This document shows positions 17,303 through 25,785 of a stretch of 64,000 bases of DNA, one piece after another; position 1 is the stretch's first letter, and every line of letters begins with the position of its first letter. The notes beneath the pieces are model-generated. The model did not search any database, was not told the DNA's origin, and was given only the letters and a program-made list of their open reading frames with translations. Source of the stretch: Massilia yuzhufengensis (GTDB taxonomy: Bacteria > Pseudomonadota > Gammaproteobacteria > Burkholderiales > Burkholderiaceae_D); the NCBI RefSeq assembly GCF_900112225.1, contig NZ_FOLD01000021.1, positions 1 through 64,000 of the forward strand, in the 5' to 3' direction. A program made the position numbers and the translations under genes.

Positions 17303-19120
17303 TTACTCCTCGTCCTCATCCTCGTCAGCGTCGACAGCGTCGTCCACGTTTCCGTTTTCCGCCGGTTCGCTCTCTGCAGCTATCTCGGCAGCCCGTTCGC
17401 GGTCGGCCGCGATAGACTCACGCATTGCTTCCACAAAGGGTGCTAACTGTTGAACGCCGGCTCGGTACTCATCCTTGCGCAAGAAATTCCGCTTCTCTGT
17501 GAAGGTTTGAACGGAACAATCCTGCGGTGGGGTCCAATCAACGGGCACCGATTCATTCGCGATGAAGATTTGCTCGGCTACAGCATGGTTGTAGACCGCG
17601 CTGAGGAGCCGGCCCGTATTGGGGTCGTCTAAGCCTTGTTGACGAGGCGTGTCGACAATGAAGGGAAATTGCGGCCCGCTGCCATATTTCGCGTTGGTCT
17701 CCAGCATTGCCATGTGCATAGCCAGGTAGACGCGTGGGCCCGAGCTACCGGCGCCCATCGCTGGCCGGGCTCCAATTTTGACAGAAGCAATTTCCGCTTT
17801 GTCGATGCCGAGACGGTCAGCACACGATTTTACTGCGGCCTTGTAAAAGGCTCGTACTTCTTTCACCCGCTCAGCATCCGTCAACGCATCTAGTTCGGCC
17901 TGGAGCTCGCTTCGGCTTTCATCAAGTTCATCGATAGACTCAGACAGTTGCTGGCGTGTCTGCCCATATGCATCTTCAATAGTGGCCAGGCTTTTTGCGG
18001 CGACGATTTCGGCAATACCACCCTGCCCCGGCCGTCTTTCAATCGAAACGCGCAGCGCTTCCATTTGTTTGGTGACACTGGCGAGCATGCCCCGCAAGCC
18101 TTCTTCGCGCTTACTCAACTTGTCCAGCTGGGTACGTACGCTCAGAAACAGTTGATGGGCATCGTTTGCATCTGAAGCAAGTTCCACTTTAGCGCGGAAG
18201 GACAGGCCGTGCGTTTGACCGCATGTTGGGCAGTTTAACTGCTCGTCATCGCGATACTTGGACAGGTACGCCAAGTCTTCAACCAAGTCATTCTCTGCCC
18301 GGGCCGCAAGCTGCAGTTGGCCAGTCAGTTCCTGCCGTTCCTGAGCGATTGCGAACAAATCGTTGCGGACTTGGTTTTCGTCATCAACCAAGGCCTCAAC
18401 CTGACTAGCGACCTGCTGCAACTCTCTGGCGAACGCGCTTTCATCAATCGCGGCATCGGACGCAGGTAGCATCGCTTTGACGTGCTGGTACGCGCTCGCC
18501 TGCACCTTCGCTTGCAGTCGCAGTTCGCGCAGCTTGAAGACCAGTTCGTCCCGCGTGAGTTGAGCATCAAAGTACCGCTGCGGTCGCAGGCCTAGGAAGG
18601 ACTCAAAGACGACCGGCTCCCATCGAGCAAACTGGGACAATCGGAGAAAGTTCCCCCATTTTCGCCCCCAGCCACCTTCTTGGTCGATGTAGAACGGCAG
18701 CAGGGCGTACTCAGGCCCTGCCAACGCGAACGCGCCTTCCTGATGGCGCTGCAACTTCAGCGGGAACTCGAACGTGTCAGCAAAAAATTTCGCCCATGTT
18801 TGTGCGCTTTCGGTCGCCAGCAGAAGCTTTCCTTCAGCGTTAAAGGCCGCACGCTGGTCGCGCCCCATTCGCACAAATGTGAACCACTTCTGCCCGATAC
18901 TAAGGACTACGCTGGCTGCGATGTTGACATCCCAATTCCCGGCAATGCGTGTTGACGGCTCGCCGCCGAGCGCCCAAACAAGGTGCTTTAGGATGCGTGA
19001 CTTACCTGTTTCATTCGTTCCCGCCAGGAGGTTCTTGCGCGGATTGAACTTCAGGATTCGGGCGCTCTCGTCCCTTTCGGATACTAGCCAAAGTTCGTGA
19101 TAGGTGACGGTTTGCCTCAT
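17303..19120 (-). CDS. SMC/Rad50-like ATPase of a putative defence operon (Lamassu LmuB/ABC-3C type)
   Basis: A 605-residue protein. The N-terminal Walker A is GTNETGKS (residues 34-41), after an FNPRKNLLAG strand as in RecF/Rad50 ATPases. Long coiled-coil arms follow, with a CPTC zinc-hook motif at residues 297-300. The C-terminal lobe has GSSGPRVYLAMHMA as a signature-like helix and FPFIVDTPRQQGLDD at the Walker B/D-loop position. A very acidic tail ends the protein (DADEDEDEE). The short coiled coil with a CxxC hook and the partner nuclease resemble Lamassu LmuB and related ABC-three-component ATPases. The start overlaps the upstream nuclease stop by 4 bp (ATGA), so translation is coupled. 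Function in phage or plasmid defence is inferred from this pairing. Confidence 0.8.
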   Translation of the reverse strand: MRQTVTYHELWLVSERDESARILKFNPRKNLLAGTNETGKSRILKHLVWALGGEPSTRIAGNWDVNIAASVVLSIGQKWFTFVRMGRDQRAAFNAEGKLLLATESAQTWAKFFADTFEFPLKLQRHQEGAFALAGPEYALLPFYIDQEGGWGRKWGNFLRLSQFARWEPVVFESFLGLRPQRYFDAQLTRDELVFKLRELRLQAKVQASAYQHVKAMLPASDAAIDESAFARELQQVASQVEALVDDENQVRNDLFAIAQERQELTGQLQLAARAENDLVEDLAYLSKYRDDEQLNCPTCGQTHGLSFRAKVELASDANDAHQLFLSVRTQLDKLSKREEGLRGMLASVTKQMEALRVSIERRPGQGGIAEIVAAKSLATIEDAYGQTRQQLSESIDELDESRSELQAELDALTDAERVKEVRAFYKAAVKSCADRLGIDKAEIASVKIGARPAMGAGSSGPRVYLAMHMAMLETNAKYGSGPQFPFIVDTPRQQGLDDPNTGRLLSAVYNHAVAEQIFIANESVPVDWTPPQDCSVQTFTEKRNFLRKDEYRAGVQQLAPFVEAMRESIAADRERAAEIAAESEPAENGNVDDAVDADEDEDEE

Positions 19121-20424
19121 TGCGAGTCCTCAGGTTGCGGACTAGCCGGAACAGATGGTAGTTGTTTTGTGGGATTTGCATTTTGGGTAATCATGGACAT
19201 TAGACAGTAAATGTACTCGCGGCTGTAAGGGCGAGCTTCGCTTAACTGCAGCTGCTGAAAGTCCTCGAACCAAGCGGAGAAGATATCGGTCACTCGAGGT
19301 AGCGAGTCGTACTCAGACCTCGCTTCGTATAGCGCTTTTAGGTGCGCGGTTACGACCGGCACCGGACCAGCACGGTTCGTGATTTCCATACATGCCCGCA
19401 CGACTTGTCTCTTCATGTTTTTCACCAGCGTAAACGGCGCCGTTTCGATGTTCAACCGCTCTATTATTTCTTCTACGAGTTCGCGCGCGGACACCGTTTC
19501 TTCGTCGGCCGCCGCTAGATAGCGGTCAATGTCGCTTCGCGTGACCGCGCGGCCCAACAACTCGGAATAGTTCTTAGCGTGTCGAGTGCTGCCGGCTCTG
19601 AGGTTCACATAAGAAGCAATTATTAGTACCGCGAGAATGGTAGCCGAACCGCTAAGGTTCAGTTCTGACTCCAGCTGCATCTCTGCGAGCTCACCAGCCA
19701 GGTACTTGTGTGGTTCATTGACTGGGCAATCGCTAACCACGAGTGCAAAATCAGAGAAGTCGATTGCCTCGGCTGGGTCGAGGCCTAACTGCTCACGCAG
19801 TCTGGCCTCAATGGCCTGTCGAACTGAGAGGTCGGCAGTAGCTAACTCAACACTACTCTGCAGCGAGCTGGCTCCCGTATCATCCGGCATCTCGAATTGA
19901 GCGTCGGACGAGAATTCGAGGCGCGACTTCCCAAGCGTCTGGAAACGACGTCGGTGGGCATAGAGCTTGGCAAGGATTGACTGTTTTGGCTTCTTAAGCG
20001 GCTTTGACTTCGCAGCCTTCCCAGTGGTGACTGGTTCAGAGATTAGCTTCGTCACCGTCGCGCCAGGTTCGGCGGCGTCAGATGCATCTGCCGCTGGCGG
20101 CGCATCCTCGTCCTTGCCTTTAGGCGATGCTATAAGGTGATTGAGTTTCCAATGGGTCGACGCCTCATGCTTCTTGAGCTGCACGAAGCGGACGCCGGTC
20201 GGTGCCACGGACGAATCCAAAACAGCGACATCCTGCTGCCACTCAAGCACGACTGCGTAATCGTTGCCGGTGCGGTGCGCCCGGAGCGCTTCCATAACTG
20301 CATGCCAAACCTGAAAACTAAACCCTCGGATGGCGTGCCGGCCGCCGATTTCATCTCCTTTGAAGTCTCGGAATAGGTCCGAAGCGACTTGTTGGAGAGG
20401 AGCTTCAGTTGGCGCCGTAGTCAT
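19117..20424 (-). CDS. DUF4297/Cap4-type nuclease-domain protein, defence effector
   Basis: A 435-residue protein. Residues about 25-95 match the DUF4297 (Cap4-like, PD-(D/E)xK fold) start: GGRHAIRGFSFQVWHAV, then VLEWQQDVAVLD (acidic residues near 61-70) and RFVQLKKH with Q82-x-K84, the QxK catalytic strand. A low-complexity Ala/Lys linker (about 100-150) leads to a helical C-terminal part of about 280 residues, which may hold the function of the separate middle component in three-gene systems. It is first in an operon with the Rad50-like ATPase. DUF4297 plus SMC ATPase is the core of Lamassu (LmuA-LmuB) and DdmABC-like systems, which degrade DNA or kill the host on infection. No third gene (LmuC) is seen nearby. 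A TCGA-TAGTG-TCGA dyad lies just upstream (20429-20441). Confidence 0.75.
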   Translation of the reverse strand: MTTAPTEAPLQQVASDLFRDFKGDEIGGRHAIRGFSFQVWHAVMEALRAHRTGNDYAVVLEWQQDVAVLDSSVAPTGVRFVQLKKHEASTHWKLNHLIASPKGKDEDAPPAADASDAAEPGATVTKLISEPVTTGKAAKSKPLKKPKQSILAKLYAHRRRFQTLGKSRLEFSSDAQFEMPDDTGASSLQSSVELATADLSVRQAIEARLREQLGLDPAEAIDFSDFALVVSDCPVNEPHKYLAGELAEMQLESELNLSGSATILAVLIIASYVNLRAGSTRHAKNYSELLGRAVTRSDIDRYLAAADEETVSARELVEEIIERLNIETAPFTLVKNMKRQVVRACMEITNRAGPVPVVTAHLKALYEARSEYDSLPRVTDIFSAWFEDFQQLQLSEARPYSREYIYCLMSMITQNANPTKQLPSVPASPQPEDSQ

Positions 20425-20599
20425 GTATTCGATAGTGTCGATATTAAGGTTTGCGACGGTCAGGAATCCGCAATCGCATTGCGGCTAGTTCTTAACAGAC
20501 CGGCAGATTCCCTAAAGAAGATGTTGTCATTTATAAATCATTGTGCCACAAGCGGGTAATTATTAGTAGCCTGAAGGGTGCTACATCTGCCGGCGAAGT

Positions 20600-20835
20600 C
20601 AATGACCGCCAGCAATGCCCTATCCAGACCGCTGTAGAACCAGGAACAGTTGAGCTGCTTTACTGACAACCAAGAAGCGCTGGAGCTGCCTGCTTGCCTG
20701 CAACAATGGTGGAACTTTGGACGGAGTCTATCGTTAGCGCAATCTATAGGGGATAAGTGCTCAGCGGCGTGGTACCCCCAGCAGTGCGTTAGCAATTACG
20801 GAGACGGAGCTAAGGCTCAGGTAAGTGCAGCGACT
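20600..20835 (-). pseudogene. Relic of a copper-ATPase 3' end and the start of an ATP-grasp gene
   Basis: The minus strand gives [13 protein letters not shown] at about 20778-20818, the end of a CopA-type ATPase (compare [17 protein letters not shown] in the intact copA). Next to it lies a degenerate match to the 5' part of the ATP-grasp gene (GGAAC-GTTGAGCTGCT blocks near 20650; KQLNCSWFYSGLD against EQLNSSCFCSSLD). The order and spacing equal those at 30035-30275. It is a decayed duplicate of the copA/ATP-grasp junction, with neither gene functional. Confidence 0.65.
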
Positions 20836-20954
20836 AGAGGCCAGAACAGCTAGCTAGGCAGAATGCAGCACTCCGGCGGTCGGTGGCACGCTCTCGGTCT
20901 GCGTATCCCATCGGCCAGTCAACCCTGAATGCAATTTCCACATGAACAGGCGGG

Positions 20955-21248
20955 CTAACCGGCGATTCGGTTGCGACGGGGGCCTTTAGGTAAGACCTCG
21001 GGCAGGTCCGCGTCTTCCGCAACTGGCCTGAAGAGCACGGAAACATCTAATTTTAACGCCTTTGCCAAGCGCTCAATGTTGTCAATTGAGCAGTTCCTAA
21101 CCTCCCGTTCCACATCGCTAACAAAGGTCCTGCTGAAGCCTGCAAGTGCCGCCAGTTGCTCCTGTGAGATACCTTGACGGACTCGACAAGCCCGAAGGTT
21201 ACGGGCAAAACGGGTCCGCAAAGGCATTTTGCTGTTAATTTTTGACAT
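20955..21248 (-). CDS. XRE-family helix-turn-helix regulator
   Basis: A 97-residue protein with a Cro/C1-type domain over about residues 10-70: LRACRVRQGISQEQLAALAG, then FSRTFVSDVEREVRNCSIDN and IERLAKALKLDVSVLF. The ATG at 21248 or the internal MPLRTRF (at 21227) are both possible starts. It is divergent from the unknown gene at 21425. Such small regulators often control toxin-antitoxin, restriction or defence operons. Here it lies 530 bp upstream of the nuclease gene on the same strand, separated by a relic, so direct control of that operon is uncertain. Confidence 0.85.
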   Translation of the reverse strand: MSKINSKMPLRTRFARNLRACRVRQGISQEQLAALAGFSRTFVSDVEREVRNCSIDNIERLAKALKLDVSVLFRPVAEDADLPEVLPKGPRRNRIAG

Positions 21249-21424
21249 TTACTTAGCATCCGGTACTGCACGGCATACGTCTACAATCTGAGACATGACA
21301 CTCTTTGCAATTCCACTGTTTGGTATTACACTGTTTGCGTGACGTATCTCGCGTCTTGCTTGTCAGCTCACCTCGCCGACCCGCTCTCTTTTTAACTGCT
21401 ATTTCTATAGCACTGGTATCCATC

Positions 21425-21838
21425 ATGCCACTCCAAAACTCGGCTTCGCAAACGTTAGCCACGACGCAGCACTGGATGCGCCTGATTCAGCGAGTAGAAA
21501 ACAGTGAATTGCTTCCTCACCGGCTACCCGTCGAAACCTTGATTTTTCTTGCAAAAGTGTTGGCAATGTACAAAAGCGACGCGCTCTACGCTGGTGAGAT
21601 GAAAGGCGTGCGCGAACTGATGTACTGCTGGATTCAACGCTTGCTCATTGCGCAGGGGCTGGTGCGCTTGCAGACGTTTCGGACGCATTGGAAAATTTTG
21701 CTTCCGCAACTGACAGACGAACTCGAGCACTGGATACGCCAGGAGCTGCTATCTCGACAAATTGGCTACCCTCTGACCCACGCCAACATAAAAGTATTGT
21801 TCCTCGAAGCGTTTACCGGCATCGAGCATGCCGCGTAA
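21425..21838 (+). CDS. Hypothetical protein, unknown family
   Basis: A 137-residue soluble, helix-rich protein (MPLQNSASQTLATTQHW). The open frame extends back to 21305, but that part is hydrophobic nonsense-like and lacks a ribosome site, so the ATG at 21425 is taken. Recognisable features are TLIFLAKVLAMYKSDALYAG and a basic middle. There is no signal peptide and no catalytic motif. It is divergent from the XRE gene and 62 bp upstream of another unknown gene, and the three may form one module. Confidence 0.55.
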   Translation: MPLQNSASQTLATTQHWMRLIQRVENSELLPHRLPVETLIFLAKVLAMYKSDALYAGEMKGVRELMYCWIQRLLIAQGLVRLQTFRTHWKILLPQLTDELEHWIRQELLSRQIGYPLTHANIKVLFLEAFTGIEHAA

Positions 21839-21900
21839 GCGGCGTTCATACGCTCTGTCTAAGCCACGTGCCGGCGTTGGGTTTTATTTCATTCCCTGTC

Positions 21901-22278
21901 ATGACCATGCCTAAGACGCCTAACTTTGCCGAGGTTCCGACCGACTATCCTCACCGTATGGCGTATGGTGCGGTCTCCGGATATCAGCCGAAATTGCTGT
22001 TGACCTCTTCGCCAGACGGGAAGTTCTACAGCCCAGGCAACGCGCCGGAAGAACGTTGTCACGACTGGCAGTACAGTGCAACGCTCGTCTCTGCAATGGT
22101 CAACAAGTGCCTCGAATCGAAAGCAGGAAAGCGCTCGCACCTTTCTGAAACCGAAATCATCTCGCAGTACTACCAACGCGCCGTTGCCGCCGGCGGCCGG
22201 TACGGGACCGAAGAGCAACTCAAGTGGACATTCACGAAAGTAGCCGAGGCGTTAGCCTGGCCCCTCCCGGAGCTTTGA
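21901..22278 (+). CDS. Hypothetical protein, unknown family
   Basis: A 125-residue protein from ATG 21901 (MTMPKTPNFAEVPTDYPHRM). The start was chosen because the upstream extension overlaps the previous gene in another frame and reads poorly. It contains YGAVSGYQPKLLLTSSPDGK, reminiscent of small proteins found beside XRE/HipA-like genes where a GAxxGxQPK segment recurs, but no function can be assigned. The C-terminus is helical (EEQLKWTFTKVAEALAWPLP). It lies in the same direction as the unknown gene before it. Confidence 0.55.
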   Translation: MTMPKTPNFAEVPTDYPHRMAYGAVSGYQPKLLLTSSPDGKFYSPGNAPEERCHDWQYSATLVSAMVNKCLESKAGKRSHLSETEIISQYYQRAVAAGGRYGTEEQLKWTFTKVAEALAWPLPEL

Positions 22279-22346
22279 CCGCGCTTTAAAACCGTGCTGA
22301 CGGAGGCGGCTCAGCCTTAAAAGGGCCTCACTACTTTTAGACTTTC

Positions 22347-22496
22347 ATGGAAAAATTGCTTCGATATATCGAGACACCAGCTGGGCGCGAACGAATCGTT
22401 AAGGTCATCAGTACATTTACCTTGGTGGGCGGAACCATAGTGAGCATTGTTTTGTTTACAGCCTTGTTTCTTCGTCATTTTTGGGATGCTCGGTAA
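22347..22496 (+). CDS. Small single-span membrane protein, 49 residues
   Basis: An ATG-started frame coding MEKLLRYIETPAGRERIVKV followed by one hydrophobic helix (about residues 24-43, STFTLVGGTIVSIVLFTALF) and a charged end (RHFWDAR). The amphipathic N-terminus and single helix look like a real small membrane protein. There is no strong ribosome site. It is not recognised, and follows the two unknown genes in the same direction. Confidence 0.45.
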   Translation: MEKLLRYIETPAGRERIVKVISTFTLVGGTIVSIVLFTALFLRHFWDAR

Positions 22497-22504
22497 CCTT
22501 CGAG

Positions 22505-22624
22505 ATGGTTGATTATGTTTTCCAGGATTCCATTACGCTTACCGTTGGAGGGCTGGCACTGTGGCTCTGTGGATTCGGCGCTCAATCTCAGCGGCTGTGG
22601 ACTCCATTGTGCTATCAGGTCTAG
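22505..22624 (+). CDS. Possible 39-residue hydrophobic ORF
   Basis: It starts 9 bp after the previous small ORF with ATG (MVDYVFQDSITLTVGGLALW) and ends at TAG 22622. It contains one hydrophobic stretch but no clear ribosome site. It could be the broken end of a larger membrane protein. Beyond it, 22625-22860 shows nothing recognisable. Confidence 0.2.
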   Translation: MVDYVFQDSITLTVGGLALWLCGFGAQSQRLWTPLCYQV

Positions 22625-22860
22625 CGGTGCTGAACAGACTCGTGATGGTCTGATTCATCAAGCTCCTTCAGGAAAACGCAAGGCCACCTCTTGACGATAT
22701 TCATGACGGAGCGCTGACACGTCCGCGAACAGTTTTTGATGACCGACGGCGCCGCTTCAGCCTAGCCGAGGCAAGAAATGGTCTCCTAGTCCACACCTGG
22801 GTGACCAAGTTACGACTTGATTGCCATTTCCGAGTCCAGTACTGTCACAGCTTTGTAACA

Positions 22861-22904
22861 ATACTTCGATATTGTTTGAAGTATCGTATCGATATCGGTA
22901 CAAT
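22861..22904 (+). promoter_or_regulatory. ars promoter with ArsR operator
   Basis: The -35 TTGAAG (22876-22881) and -10 TACAAT (22899-22904) are 17 bp apart. An inverted repeat ATACTTC (22861-22867) / GAAGTAT (22878-22884) overlaps the -35, and CGATATCG lies in the spacer, fitting ArsR repression released by arsenite. Confidence 0.65.
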
Positions 22905-22941
22905 GATTCAACAACTATTGAAGTGTTTTAAGGGGGTGACC

Positions 22942-23268
22942 ATGGATACGCCGCAAGCATTGCTAGCCTTATCCGCACTAGCACAAGAAAGCCGCTTAGC
23001 AGTCTTTCGCTTGTTAATCCAGTGCGGCCCTGAGGGTCTGGCAGCAACAAAAATAGCGGAACACCTCGATATCGCGCCGTCGTCGCTTTCATTCCATCTG
23101 AAGGAACTAAGCCATAGCGGGCTAGTCACGTCGCGTCAACATGGGCGCTTCATCATCTACTCCGCCGACACCAAGGCCATAAGCGACCTGGTGGGTTTCC
23201 TGACTAAGAACTGCTGTGCCGGCATTCCCTGTGATACGTCGAGCCTGGCCGTCAGCACTCAGTGTTAA
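22942..23268 (+). CDS. arsR: ArsR/SmtB-family arsenic-responsive repressor
   Basis: A 108-residue winged-helix repressor from ATG 22942 (AAGGGGG site). The open frame upstream is rejected because it covers the promoter. It has the ArsR recognition segment TKIAEHLDIAPSSLSFHLKE and HSGLVTSRQHGRFIIYSAD. A C-terminal CC-x5-C (KNCCAGIPCD) matches the As(III) site of the ArsR types whose cysteines lie near the C-terminus rather than in the DNA-binding helix. It is first in the ars operon and probably autoregulates through the dyad at 22861-22884. Confidence 0.92.
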   Translation: MDTPQALLALSALAQESRLAVFRLLIQCGPEGLAATKIAEHLDIAPSSLSFHLKELSHSGLVTSRQHGRFIIYSADTKAISDLVGFLTKNCCAGIPCDTSSLAVSTQC

Positions 23269-23292
23269 GAAATTAAGCAACCAGCGTCGAAG

Positions 23293-23500
23293 ATGAATGA
23301 GAGAATTTACAACGTCCTTTTCGTCCGTAGTGGCAATTCTGCTCGCAGGACTCTGCGGCTTCTAGCGGGGACGAAGACCTGCGACGAGTGGCCTTTCACA
23401 AAGTAATGGCTCGTGTAAGCATCTTTCTAAGCCTTCCTATCCACATGCTGGAGAAGAACGGTATCCAGCGTGAAGTCGATGCTTCGACGAACAGCCTATC
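23293..23500 (+). pseudogene. Decayed arsenate reductase (low-molecular-weight phosphatase type)
   Basis: ATG 23293 starts MNERIYNVLFVRSGNSARR, the P-loop start of thioredoxin-type ArsC, but with Arg in place of the catalytic Cys (family pattern VCxxNSxR). The frame then breaks. A second piece further on in another phase (SIFLSLPIHMLEKNGIQREV) matches the C-terminal end of such proteins. The middle is deleted. It lies directly between arsR and the intact arsC, so it is a remnant of an older arsC copy in the same operon. Confidence 0.6.
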
Positions 23501-23518
23501 TAACTCTAGGATTTTCAA

Positions 23519-24013
23519 ATGACCGTTAACGTACTTTTTTTGTGCACTGGTAACTCCTGCCGCTCTGTCCTGAGCGAGGCCACGTTCAACCATCTCGCCC
23601 CCGAGGACCTAAGCGCCATAAGCGCAGGCAGTCAACCTGCTGGACAGTTACATCCGCGTGCAGTCGCGCTATTGCACCGTAAAGGAATCTCCACTGAAGG
23701 CTACTTCAGCAAGTCGTGGGATGGCCTTCCGGTGACGCCAGACATTGTCGTCACCGTCTGCAGTAGCGCAGCCGGAGAGACCTGTCCAGCTTACCTCGGG
23801 CCAGTCGTACGCACTCACTGGGGTGTCGAGGACCCGAGCCATGTGGTCGGAACTGAAGAGGAAATCGAGACTGCCTTTGAGGAGACCTACGCCATTATTC
23901 GCGCGCGCATCGAAGCGTTTCTAGCCTTGCCTCTGGACGAACTTATGCGCGATAAGGCAAAACTGAAAGCGGCTCTCGACCCAATCGGCGAGATTACTGC
24001 TCAATCTCACTAA
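23519..24013 (+). CDS. arsC: Arsenate reductase, low-molecular-weight phosphatase type
   Basis: A 164-residue protein with the P-loop LFLCTGNSCRS near the N-terminus (catalytic Cys in CTGNSCR). Later come VVTVCSSAAGETCP with the further cysteines needed for the disulfide relay, and THWGVEDPSHV with the DP acid. This enzyme reduces arsenate to arsenite, usually with thioredoxin or mycothiol-like partners. It sits third in arsR-(arsC relic)-arsC-arsB-arsC2-arsH, so arsenite is made next to its exporter. Start ATG at 23519 follows the relic by 18 bp. Confidence 0.93.
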   Translation: MTVNVLFLCTGNSCRSVLSEATFNHLAPEDLSAISAGSQPAGQLHPRAVALLHRKGISTEGYFSKSWDGLPVTPDIVVTVCSSAAGETCPAYLGPVVRTHWGVEDPSHVVGTEEEIETAFEETYAIIRARIEAFLALPLDELMRDKAKLKAALDPIGEITAQSH

Positions 24014-24070
24014 GCGGCTGTACATCAGGCCGCGTCCAGCGTAGGTCTTGCATATCAACAAGGAAGATTT

Positions 24071-25351
24071 GTGCTCATCGCATCTTTAATTTTTTTCGCA
24101 ACCCTAGTCCTCGTCATCTGGCAGCCACGTGGGCTCGGAATCGGATGGAGTGCGTCTGCTGGCGCGGTGGCCGCCCTTCTTGCCGGCGTCATTGGCGTCA
24201 ACGATATTCCTGTCGTGTGGAATATCGTGTGGAACGCGACCGGCACGTTTGTAGCTGTCATCATTATCAGCCTGCTGCTAGATAAGGCTGGCTTCTTCGA
24301 ATGGGCAGCGCTTCATGTCGCAAGATGGGGCGGAGGCAGTGGTAAACGTTTGTTCGTGCTACTTGTCCTCCTAGGAGCCGCAGTGGCTGCACTGTTCGCT
24401 AATGATGGTGCAGCACTCATCCTCACACCTATCGTCATTGCAATGCTTCGCGAGCTACGATTCTCTGCGAAAGCGACGTTAGCGTACGTGATGGCAGCCG
24501 GCTTCATCGCCGATACAGCAAGCTTGCCCTTGGTAGTGTCCAACCTGGTCAACATCGTCTCTGCCGACTATTTCGATATTAGTTTCGCTCGGTATGCCGC
24601 CGTTATGGCACCTGTAAACATTGTCTCTGTCCTGGCTACGTTACTTGCTCTTCTGCTCTGTTTTGGCCGTGACATACCGGCATCGTATGATTTCCATCAG
24701 CTGAAGCGTCCGGAGGAAGCAATTCATGACCGAGCGACCTTTATTACTGGCTGGTGGGTTCTGGTGCTCCTCCTTGTAGGCTTTTTTTGGCTCGGGAGCC
24801 TCGGTGTACCCATCAGTGCAGTAGCGGCAGTTGGGGCGCTACTTCTCTTCATTGTGGCTGCAAAAGGTCACAAGATTGCGACCCGCCAGGTGCTTGCTGA
24901 CGCGCCATGGCAGGTCGTTATTTTCTCGCTTGGGATGTACCTCGTTGTCTACGGCTTGCGCAACGCCGGCCTGACCGACTACCTTACCTCGGTTCTTAAC
25001 CAATTCGCAGCTTACGGTATCTGGGGAGCCACGCTGGGCACAGGATTTCTAACGGCCCTTCTGTCGTCCATCATGAACAACATGCCCACCGTTTTGATAG
25101 GAGCCCTGTCTATTGACGCGTCTTCTGCGCAGGGTGCCGTACGTGAGGCGATGGTCTATGCCAACGTTATCGGCAGCGACCTAGGACCCAAAATCACGCC
25201 AATTGGCAGCCTGGCAACGCTGCTTTGGTTGCATGTCCTGTCGAGTAAGGACATCAAAATCTCGTGGGGATATTACTTCCGCGTCGGGGCTGCCCTGACG
25301 CTCCCGATTCTTCTCGTCACCCTGTCAGCCCTCGCAATTCGCTTGAGCTAG
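24071..25351 (+). CDS. arsB: Arsenite efflux permease ArsB
   Basis: A 426-residue ArsB/NhaD-type permease with about 12 helices and the family stretch [18 protein letters not shown] (the LxNDGxxLxxTP motif). [19 protein letters not shown] and the NNMPTVLIG segment lie near the C-terminus. It starts with GTG after GGAAG. It exports arsenite across the inner membrane, driven by the proton motive force since no arsA ATPase is present. It is 57 bp after arsC and 8 bp before the second arsC. Confidence 0.94.
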   Translation: MLIASLIFFATLVLVIWQPRGLGIGWSASAGAVAALLAGVIGVNDIPVVWNIVWNATGTFVAVIIISLLLDKAGFFEWAALHVARWGGGSGKRLFVLLVLLGAAVAALFANDGAALILTPIVIAMLRELRFSAKATLAYVMAAGFIADTASLPLVVSNLVNIVSADYFDISFARYAAVMAPVNIVSVLATLLALLLCFGRDIPASYDFHQLKRPEEAIHDRATFITGWWVLVLLLVGFFWLGSLGVPISAVAAVGALLLFIVAAKGHKIATRQVLADAPWQVVIFSLGMYLVVYGLRNAGLTDYLTSVLNQFAAYGIWGATLGTGFLTALLSSIMNNMPTVLIGALSIDASSAQGAVREAMVYANVIGSDLGPKITPIGSLATLLWLHVLSSKDIKISWGYYFRVGAALTLPILLVTLSALAIRLS

Positions 25352-25359
25352 GAGAGCCC

Positions 25360-25785
25360 ATGACCGTCACCATTTATCACAACCCAGCTTGCGGGACATC
25401 TCGCAACACCTTGGGTCTCATCCGCAACGCTGGCATTGAGCCAGCCGTCATCGAGTATCTGAAGACGCCTCCGGACCGCGCGACCTTAACCGGTCTGATT
25501 AAGGATGCAGGCTTAAGCGTTCGGGACGCGATTCGTCAGAAGGGGACGCCGTACCTGGAACTCGGCCTCGACAAGACGGACGTCGGGGATGACGAGCTCA
25601 TCGGCGCGATGTTGGCACACCCTATTCTTATCAATCGTCCGTTTGTAGTGACACCGGTCGGCGTGAGACTTTGCCGTCCTTCTGAAGTAGTGCTGGACAT
25701 CTTAGACGCGCCTCAACAAGGACCGTTTTCCAAGGAAGACGGCGAGGTTGTCATTGATGAAAAAGGGAATCGTATCAATGGATAA
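25360..25785 (+). CDS. arsC: Arsenate reductase, glutaredoxin-coupled type
   Basis: A 141-residue protein of the ArsC/Spx thioredoxin-fold family, starting [18 protein letters not shown] with the catalytic Cys in NPxCGTSRN. The conserved [15 protein letters not shown] near the end matches the arsenate-binding arginines. Length equals that of E. coli ArsC. It starts 8 bp after arsB and its end overlaps arsH. With the phosphatase-type ArsC upstream, the operon holds two unrelated arsenate reductases that use different electron donors. Confidence 0.94.
   Translation: MTVTIYHNPACGTSRNTLGLIRNAGIEPAVIEYLKTPPDRATLTGLIKDAGLSVRDAIRQKGTPYLELGLDKTDVGDDELIGAMLAHPILINRPFVVTPVGVRLCRPSEVVLDILDAPQQGPFSKEDGEVVIDEKGNRING

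Noticed and set aside
17116-17319. Minus-strand frame with YLNGGRVTATKRPEYRN after the ATPase gene
   Set aside because: It overlaps the acidic tail of the ATPase in another phase and has no start signal.
23293-23500. Reading the arsC relic as an intact short gene
   Set aside because: The catalytic Cys is replaced by Arg, the middle is missing and the phase changes, so it cannot be a working reductase.
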